In this document: piece by piece, positions 6,660-10,686 of the stretch
Numbering within the stretch: the first letter of the stretch is position 1
Layout: the number at the start of each line of letters is the position of its first letter
Origin: an uncultured Mycoplasmatota bacterium
GTDB taxonomy: Bacteria; Bacillota_I; Bacilli_A; RF39; UBA660
Assembly: GCA_946494345.1 (NCBI GenBank)
Contig: CAMMBX010000032.1
Coordinates: forward strand, 1-10,686
Reading direction: 5' to 3'
Length of the DNA: 10,686 bases
Translations under genes and position numbers: made by a program
Notes under the pieces: model-generated
Told to the model about the DNA's origin: nothing
The model's database searches: none
The model's input: only the letters and a program-made list of their open reading frames with translations

Positions 6660-7062
6660 AATAATTCTTTTCAATCTCTTCTAAAATCTCTTTACCTGTC
6701 ATTTCGCAAGGAATATTAATTCTTTTAATATAGTTTCTATTAAAGTCTTTAAAATTATTCATTCCAATATCATAAACTTGCATATTTATTCCATTTCTTT
6801 TTAAAACAAAGACAGTTTCTTTAGTATATGCACCATAAGGATAAGCAAAAACTTTTAAGTCTTTCTTACCTAAATGCTTTTCAATTACCTCATATGAATC
6901 TTTAACATCATCATTAAGAGTTCTAACGGGAAGTTTATCATAAAATACATGCCTTTTACTATGACTAAATATATCTACAAGTCCACTATCTTGCATAATT
7001 TTACACTGTTTCCAACTAAGATGTTTCTTCCCATTCGTAGATCTTGCTCTTCTTATATTCAT
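6658..7062 (-). pseudogene. polysaccharide deacetylase, C-terminal remnant
   Basis: The 134-residue open frame is the C-terminal half of a NodB/CE4-type polysaccharide deacetylase of the IcaB/PgaB kind. It has motif 2 as HSKRH (34-38) and motif 3 as FAYPYG (72-77), then a normal C-terminal end. The catalytic first motif (T-F-D-D) and everything before it are missing, while family members have well over 200 residues. The ATG at 7062 has no ribosome site, and the frame simply stays open to a TGA at 7096-7098. Across the break the DNA becomes the tail of a glycosyltransferase gene on the other strand. It is therefore most likely an inactive fragment of a gene that once removed acetyl groups from an extracellular polysaccharide. 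A protein used as a short form is possible but less likely. Confidence 0.7.
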
Positions 7063-7063
7063 A

Positions 7064-7324
7064 CCATTAAGCCTAATATTCTTAGCTTTTGGTAATCAAT
7101 TATTAATTGGCTGGTTAACTTTATTAGTTATATTACTTGGTATGATACTTTGTTTAATCATTGAAATAAGAAGAAAAAAAGTTTTAAGAAAAGTAGACTG
7201 TAAATTAGAAAGAAGAAGTATTCTAGCTTTTATTTTCTATGCGTTATTTTATGCTTTTGCCCTAGCACTGCCTTGTTTAATAGTATATGCTAAAGAATTA
7301 GTAAATGTGAAAAAAGAATGGTAA
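7064..7324 (+). pseudogene. family 2 glycosyltransferase, C-terminal remnant
   Basis: In the frame ending at the TAA of 7322-7324, about 87 codons encode two hydrophobic stretches separated by a basic cytosolic loop (IEIRRKKVLRKVDCKLERR). They end in LPCLIVYAKELVNVKKEW, a close resemblance to the last membrane helices and Lys-Trp tail of IcaA/PgaC-like processive glycosyltransferases. No catalytic GT2 domain is present. The ATG at 7142 is internal to this sequence and has no clear ribosome site, so a 60-residue gene there is unlikely. Upstream the frame runs into the antisense of the deacetylase remnant, placing the breakpoint near 7030-7064. The family call rests on the tail only. Confidence 0.5.
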
Positions 7325-7329
7325 ATAAC

Positions 7330-7371
7330 AAAAGACTGTAATGACAAGTTTAAATTCATTACAGTCTTTTT
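7330..7371. terminator. strong hairpin after the glycosyltransferase remnant
   Basis: AAAAGACTGTAATGA (7330-7344) pairs perfectly with TCATTACAGTCTTTT (7356-7370) over an 11-base loop, a 15-bp stem. Short T-runs flank it on both strands. It probably ended the glycosyltransferase transcript and still shields it from the tRNA transcript coming the other way. Confidence 0.75.
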
Positions 7372-7391
7372 GTACCTAAATTGTACCTAAA
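7370..7391. repeat. 11-bp perfect tandem repeat, attachment-arm-like
   Basis: TTGTACCTAAA occurs twice back to back (7370-7380 and 7381-7391), 41 bases beyond the 3' end of tRNA-Ala. Short tandem repeats of this kind next to tRNA 3' ends are typical arm-type binding sites of tyrosine integrases of phages and conjugative elements. No integrase and no second copy of the tRNA 3' end is in the window, so a remnant att site is inference. Confidence 0.5.
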
Positions 7392-7419
7392 AAATAATAA
7401 AACCCTTGATATACAAGGG
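7391..7419 (-). terminator. terminator of the tRNA-Ala transcript
   Basis: On the minus strand CCCTTG, loop TATAT and CAAGGG (7419-7403) are followed by TTTTATTATTTT (7402-7391), 12 bases past the tRNA CCA end. The 6-bp stem is short but GC-rich for this DNA. The same inverted repeat could instead be an integrase core site. Confidence 0.65.
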
Positions 7420-7431
7420 ATAAATTCTAAA

Positions 7432-7507
7432 TGGTGGAGAATAGGGGGATCGAACCCCTGACCTTCACGGTGCAAACGTGACGCTCTCCCAGCTGAGCTA
7501 ATTCCCC
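7432..7507 (-). tRNA. tRNA-Ala (anticodon UGC)
   Basis: The 76-base gene folds into a standard cloverleaf. The acceptor stem is GGGGAAT/ATTCTCC, the D arm GCTC/GAGC, the anticodon stem TCACG/CGTGA with loop TTTGCAC, and the T arm AGGGG/CCCCT with loop TTCGATC. The anticodon TGC (complement of 7472-7474) reads GCN alanine codons. The G3-U70 wobble pair, the main recognition mark of alanyl-tRNA synthetase, is present. The CCA end is encoded. It is a single gene with its own promoter and terminator, not part of a tRNA cluster. Confidence 0.97.
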
Positions 7508-7526
7508 ATTGCTTAAGAACAAATCG

Positions 7527-7556
7527 ATTATAACACAGTAAAAAAACGATTGTCAA
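7527..7556 (-). promoter_or_regulatory. consensus sigma-A promoter of tRNA-Ala
   Basis: On the minus strand TTGACA (7556-7551) and TATAAT (7532-7527) match consensus at every base, with an 18-bp spacer. The expected start lies about a dozen bases before the tRNA 5' end. The -35 also reads TTGTCA (7550-7555) on the plus strand, 52 bases before the GT4 gene, so divergent promoters may share this element. Confidence 0.85.
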
Positions 7557-7607
7557 CATTTATTTTTAAAAAAATATATGATATTATTGTAACAAGGAGT
7601 GAAGTAA

Positions 7608-8624
7608 ATGAAAGTTTTATTATATGCAGAAGGATTAAAAGTAATAGGAGTAAGTGGACTAGGTAAAGCGATACAACATCAAATGAAAGCTTTAGAACTA
7701 GAAGGTATTGATTATACTACTGATATAAATGATACTTATGATATTGCCCATATCAATACATATTTTTTAAAATCATATTTTCTAGCAAGAAAATTAAAGA
7801 AAAAGGGTATAAAGATAGTATATCACGCTCATTCAACAGAAGAAGACTATCGTGATGGCTTTATCTTTGGACATTTAACAAGTAAATTATTTAAGTGGTG
7901 GATTATAAAATGTTACCGCTATGGAGATATTATCGTAACACCTACAGAATATTCTAAAAACATATTAGAGCATTATAAAGGCTTAGAAGATAGAAAAATT
8001 GTTGCAATATCTAATGGTTTAGAATTAGATTTCTTCAAGCCTGATAAATCTTATAGAGATTCTTTTCGTAAAAGATATGGTTATAAAAAGAATGATAAAG
8101 TGATAGTAGGTATAGGAATATATAGTAGAAGAAAAGGAATCGTTGATTTTGTAGAACTTGCTAAACGTTTACCTGAATATAAATTCATATGGTTTGGCTC
8201 AAGTCCTATCGCCGCTGCGACTAGTGATGTTAAAAAAGCTTTAAAAGAATCAAAAGATTTACCTAACATCAAGTTTCCAGGTCATGTACCTCAAGAAATG
8301 ATAAGAGAAGCCTTAGGAGGATGTGACTTATATTTATTCCCAACTTTTGAAGAGACTGAAGGTATTCCAATAATCGAAGCTTGTGCTATGGAAACTAATA
8401 CAATAATAAGAGATATCCCAATCTTTAATTATCTAACAGACGGAGTTAATGTTTATAAAGCTAAAGATGTAGATGAGTTTGAAAAAAAGATAAAAATGTT
8501 TTTAAATGGAGAATTAAAAAGTGTAAGTAAAGGAGCTAGAGAAATAGCCAAAAAGTGTGATATAAAGACAGTAGGTAAACAATTAAAAGAAGTGTATAAA
8601 GAAGCACTAAAAAAAGAAGACTAG
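7608..8624 (+). CDS. GT4 glycosyltransferase, LafB/CpoA-like glycolipid synthase
   Basis: This 338-residue protein has a GT-B fold. The N-terminal half opens MKVLLYAEG with the loop GVSGLGKAIQHQ, then DIAHINT and YHAHSTEEDYRDGF. The C-terminal half has IVGIGIYSRRKG and the EX7E nucleotide-sugar motif (E249-E257, ETEGIPIIE), typical of GT4 enzymes. The opening, HIN(T), HAHSTEEDF-like and FETEG segments resemble, from memory, streptococcal LafB/CpoA. That enzyme adds a second hexose to glucosyl-diacylglycerol to make the membrane glycolipid that anchors lipoteichoic acid. The first glycosyltransferase (LafA type) normally sits next to it but is not here. It would act at the inner membrane face. 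The AAGGAG site at 7594-7599 supports the ATG. Any GT4 on lipid or polysaccharide remains possible. Confidence 0.8.
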   Translation: MKVLLYAEGLKVIGVSGLGKAIQHQMKALELEGIDYTTDINDTYDIAHINTYFLKSYFLARKLKKKGIKIVYHAHSTEEDYRDGFIFGHLTSKLFKWWIIKCYRYGDIIVTPTEYSKNILEHYKGLEDRKIVAISNGLELDFFKPDKSYRDSFRKRYGYKKNDKVIVGIGIYSRRKGIVDFVELAKRLPEYKFIWFGSSPIAAATSDVKKALKESKDLPNIKFPGHVPQEMIREALGGCDLYLFPTFEETEGIPIIEACAMETNTIIRDIPIFNYLTDGVNVYKAKDVDEFEKKIKMFLNGELKSVSKGAREIAKKCDIKTVGKQLKEVYKEALKKED

Positions 8625-8642
8625 TCTATAGATCTTCTTTTT
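8611..8642. terminator. bidirectional hairpin between GT4 and rodA-like genes
   Basis: AAAAAGAAGA (8611-8620) pairs perfectly with TCTTCTTTTT (8633-8642), with a 12-base loop and T-runs on both strands. It contains the GT4 stop codon and reaches the first base of the convergent gene's stop. Confidence 0.65.
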
Positions 8643-9769
8643 TAAACGTTATATTCTCTTTCTTTTTCATTACTAATATTTAAAATAATACCAACTAATA
8701 TTAAATAAGATAATAAACTACTACCACCATAACTAATAAAAGGTAGTGTAATTCCTGTAATAGGTAAGAGTCCAACAGTCATTCCAATATTTTGTATTTG
8801 TTGAAATACAAGCATTCCAATAATACCTGCTAAAACAAACTTATCCCTTGATGCAATTTTCTTAGTAGCCATATTAACTAGTCTTGTATCAAAGAAAATA
8901 ATAATTGCAATTAAAATAATCGCTCCTAAAAGTCCAAAGTTAGATGCATAAACAGCAAAGATAAAATCAGTTCCAGACTCTGGAAAGTATATTGGAGTCC
9001 TGTTAAAACCATGTCCAAATACTCCAGCAGAACCAATCGCTGCTAGGGCATTTTCTAGTTGTAACCCACTACCATTTTGCCAATCCAATATTCTATCAAA
9101 TCTATAATATAAATCAGTACCAAAGATACTTACAAATAAATCTTCATTAAAGAAATAACATCCTAACACTAAACTAAGTATAATAGCAATTACAATTCCT
9201 AAAATAACGAACCATCTAAGCCTAATTCCTGATGTAAACATCATACAGAAATAAATAATAAAATAAATCATAACAGCACCAGTATCAGGCTCTAAAAAAG
9301 TTAAAACACTAGGTATCAACACTACTATTAAAGTCTTTAAAATAAATATAAACTCTTCTTTTATACTAGGATGATCAGTAGTATCTCTAAAATTAGAAAT
9401 CATAACAGCAAGTACTAACATAATAAAAATCTTCATAAACTCACTAGGTTGAAAACTACCTATATAAGGAATTACAAACCAACATTTACTATTATTTATA
9501 GATGGTGCAAAGAGCAAAAGACTTACTAATAATATATTTCCAAGGATATAAAAGAACCATGCGTTTCTATATAAATAATCATTCTTTAACTTAAATAATA
9601 TAACAATTATAATAACCCCAACTAAATACCATATCGCTTGTTTTAAAGCTAGATTACCATTATCAGGTGAAAGGTAAGTCATTGCACTGTATATACTAGT
9701 AATACTTATAATAAAGAATAATATAACTGGAATAACAATTGTTAAATCTATTTTTCTTCTTCTCTGCAT
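8642..9769 (-). CDS. rodA: RodA-type SEDS peptidoglycan glycosyltransferase
   Basis: This 375-residue protein has about ten membrane segments and the SEDS signatures: W97 followed by FQPSE (106-110), EPDTGA (160-165), GTDFIF with the likely catalytic Asp at 268, and GLLPITGITLPFISYGGSS (333-351). SEDS proteins polymerise lipid II into glycan strands together with a class B PBP. RodA serves elongation, FtsW division and SpoVE the spore cortex. The short tail and the QLENALAAIGSAGVFGHGF region favour RodA, but FtsW or SpoVE cannot be excluded. No PBP gene is adjacent. After TDFIFAV the usual Glu-Glu pair reads Ser-Asn, a small oddity. The start at 9769 has AGTGAT and AAAGG upstream. Confidence 0.85.
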   Translation of the reverse strand: MQRRRKIDLTIVIPVILFFIISITSIYSAMTYLSPDNGNLALKQAIWYLVGVIIIVILFKLKNDYLYRNAWFFYILGNILLVSLLLFAPSINNSKCWFVIPYIGSFQPSEFMKIFIMLVLAVMISNFRDTTDHPSIKEEFIFILKTLIVVLIPSVLTFLEPDTGAVMIYFIIYFCMMFTSGIRLRWFVILGIVIAIILSLVLGCYFFNEDLFVSIFGTDLYYRFDRILDWQNGSGLQLENALAAIGSAGVFGHGFNRTPIYFPESGTDFIFAVYASNFGLLGAIILIAIIIFFDTRLVNMATKKIASRDKFVLAGIIGMLVFQQIQNIGMTVGLLPITGITLPFISYGGSSLLSYLILVGIILNISNEKEREYNV

Positions 9770-9821
9770 TAAATCACTGCCTTTCGTTGTCTTTCATTAC
9801 CTTCCAAATCAAGTCATTACT

Positions 9822-9830
9822 ATTATATCA
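9822..9830 (-). promoter_or_regulatory. extended -10 promoter of the rodA-like gene
   Basis: On the minus strand TGATATAAT (9830-9822) is a perfect extended -10 about 52 bases before the rodA-like start. No clear -35 is seen. The short leader has no strong structure. Confidence 0.6.
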
Positions 9831-9884
9831 AAAAATAGTAAATTTTATTAAAAAAAAACATAAAATGTGATAGGAGGGAAAACT

Positions 9885-10229
9885 ATGAAACAATTACCAC
9901 CGATTTTTAAACTTGGTAACAATGTAAAAGATAACAATCAAAAATATTATTATGGTAAATATGGTAAAGTTGATAACAAAATAAATATTAAGCAAAATAA
10001 CATTAAAGAAGAAAGTAAAGATAAAACTATGACAGTAGAAGAAAAAATAAATAAGATTTTTAGAACTAAAGGTTATGCATTTAATATCCCAGTTACTATT
10101 ACTTTTTCAAATAGAACAGTTGATACCTATTTAGCTTTAAGAAAAAATGATTCAATTATTACTTTAGATAATGAAGTTATTCCAATATCTACTATTACTT
10201 CATTAGAAATAAAAAGCCCATCAAATTAA
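9885..10229 (+). CDS. probable spore coat protein, CotO-like
   Basis: This 114-residue protein has two parts. Residues about 1-55 are rich in Asn, Lys and Tyr, start MKQLPPIFKLGNN and look unfolded. Residues about 58-111 form a compact beta-like unit: KINKIFRTKGYAFNIPVTIT, then a Thr/Tyr strand, DSIITLDNEVIPISTITSLEI. The pattern of a polar tail and a short Sm-like closing domain ending in IPIxxITSLEI resembles the C-terminal region of the CotO coat morphogenetic family. The call is from memory of the family and is tentative; the convergent CotY/CotZ-like neighbour supports it. The ATG at 9885 is preferred because AGGAGG (9872-9877) is its ribosome site; an upstream in-frame GTG at 9867 precedes that site. 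Confidence 0.5.
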   Translation: MKQLPPIFKLGNNVKDNNQKYYYGKYGKVDNKINIKQNNIKEESKDKTMTVEEKINKIFRTKGYAFNIPVTITFSNRTVDTYLALRKNDSIITLDNEVIPISTITSLEIKSPSN

Positions 10230-10246
10230 GATGGACTTCATTTTTT
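10214..10246. terminator. bidirectional hairpin between coat genes
   Basis: AAGCCCATC (10214-10222) pairs with GATGGACTT (10230-10238) with one C-A mismatch and a 7-base loop. A run of seven T's follows on the plus strand and an A-run on the other side supplies the minus-strand U-tract. Confidence 0.7.
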
Positions 10247-10248
10247 TA

Positions 10249-10647
10249 TTAAACACCACTTACTAAGACATCAGGTAAACATCTAATAGCAGATACACAA
10301 TCTAGATTAATAGTAAAGAAAGTATTAGTTAAAACATATGGTTCACTACTACCAGTATCAGGATTTAAAGCTAATACTCTACAAGTACAACAATTACCTT
10401 CTAGGTTTTCAAGTCTAAAAACAGAAGATGTACCATTAACTGTTCCAAGAGTATAAGGAAATTCCCAAAGTTCTCCTGTTGTACAGTTATAGAAATTTAT
10501 TGGTCTTGTATTATAGCAAACTAAATTAGGAGTAGGACCCAAATAAGGCTTATCACATCCTAGAACTTGACAGTCGTCATCTTTAGCATCTTGTAAGCAA
10601 AGAATAGTCTCTAAGATGGAAGTTAAGCAGTTTTTATCATCACACAT
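10249..10647 (-). CDS. CotY/CotZ-family Cys-rich spore coat protein
   Basis: This 132-residue protein has 12 cysteines and no signal peptide. The family pattern is clear: an N-terminal helix with C-x-x-x-I-L-x-x-I-L-x-L-Q-D-A, a Cys-rich linker, FRLENLEGNCCTCRVLAL in the middle, and TNTFFTINLDCVSAIRCLP near the end, matching the T-V-D-L-D-C-x-C-A-I-x-C-L closing of CotY/CotZ/ExsY. These proteins assemble in the mother cell cytosol into disulfide-linked arrays of the outer coat or crust. CotY and CotZ cannot be told apart here. The start at 10647 has a strong AAAGGAGG site. Its promoter, expected to depend on late mother-cell sigma factors, is mostly beyond the right edge. Confidence 0.88.
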   Translation of the reverse strand: MCDDKNCLTSILETILCLQDAKDDDCQVLGCDKPYLGPTPNLVCYNTRPINFYNCTTGELWEFPYTLGTVNGTSSVFRLENLEGNCCTCRVLALNPDTGSSEPYVLTNTFFTINLDCVSAIRCLPDVLVSGV

Positions 10648-10686
10648 AAATTATCCTCCTTTTATAAATTATCAATAATAATATCA

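Noticed and set aside
7142..7324. Independent 60-residue small membrane protein
   Set aside because: Its frame continues upstream with glycosyltransferase-like membrane sequence and it has no clear ribosome site, so it is better read as the tail of a broken GT2 gene.
7359..7559. 66-codon minus-strand open frame
   Set aside because: It runs through the tRNA-Ala gene and its promoter, so it cannot be a real gene.
8081..8272. 63-codon minus-strand open frame
   Set aside because: It is antisense to the GT4 gene and has no sign of being translated.
9859..9867. CATAAAATG as a sigma-K-type -10 for the CotO-like gene
   Set aside because: The implied start would cut into the AGGAGG site at 9872-9877, and the -35 side is only an A-run.

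Overview
The window is about 10.7 kb of very AT-rich, densely packed chromosomal DNA. The signs point to a spore-forming member of the low-GC Bacillota, probably in or near the Bacilli/Erysipelotrichia side. These signs are strong AGGAGG/GGTGAT ribosome sites, sigma-A style promoters, an SpoIVFA/SpoIVFB pair, a CotY/CotZ-type spore coat protein, mreCD and radC. Trp is written TGG in the genes examined and TGA serves as a stop, so this is not a Mycoplasma-type genetic code. An uncultured gut lineage is plausible but is inference.

Layout. (1) 136-1477, plus: a GNAT acetyltransferase and a metallophosphoesterase in a two-gene operon ending in a hairpin shared with a convergent small lipoprotein (1492-1962, minus). 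(2) 2064-5952, plus: a short membrane-anchored SPOR-like protein, radC, mreC, mreD, spoIVFA and spoIVFB. The order matches the Bacillus subtilis region spoIIB-maf-radC-mreBCD-minCD-spoIVFAB with maf, mreB, minC and minD missing. That synteny is the main support for calling the first gene a compact SpoIIB. (3) 6014-6640, plus: a DedA-family membrane protein with its own extended -10 promoter. (4) 6658-7431: a decayed accessory stretch. It holds the C-terminal half of a polysaccharide deacetylase (minus) fused head-to-head to the C-terminal tail of a family 2 glycosyltransferase (plus), then a terminator and an 11-bp perfect tandem repeat next to a tRNA gene. (5) 7432-7507, minus: tRNA-Ala(UGC) with a full-consensus promoter, facing away from a GT4 glycosyltransferase (7608-8624, plus) that resembles glycolipid synthases of the LafB/CpoA kind. 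(6) 8642-9769, minus: a RodA-type SEDS glycosyltransferase. (7) 9885-10647: a convergent pair of likely spore coat proteins, CotO-like (plus) and CotY/CotZ-like (minus).

The genes fit one theme. MreC, MreD and RodA belong to the wall elongation machine. DedA proteins and the GT4 enzyme act on membrane lipids and lipid carriers. The SPOR protein, SpoIVFA/SpoIVFB and the coat proteins act in spore formation. No clearly new defence or mobile system is visible. The least expected items are the head-to-head gene remnants with attachment-site-like repeats beside tRNA-Ala, the stripped-down spoIIB-spoIVFB cluster, and two unexplained regulatory-looking repeats (62-90 and 1985-2044).
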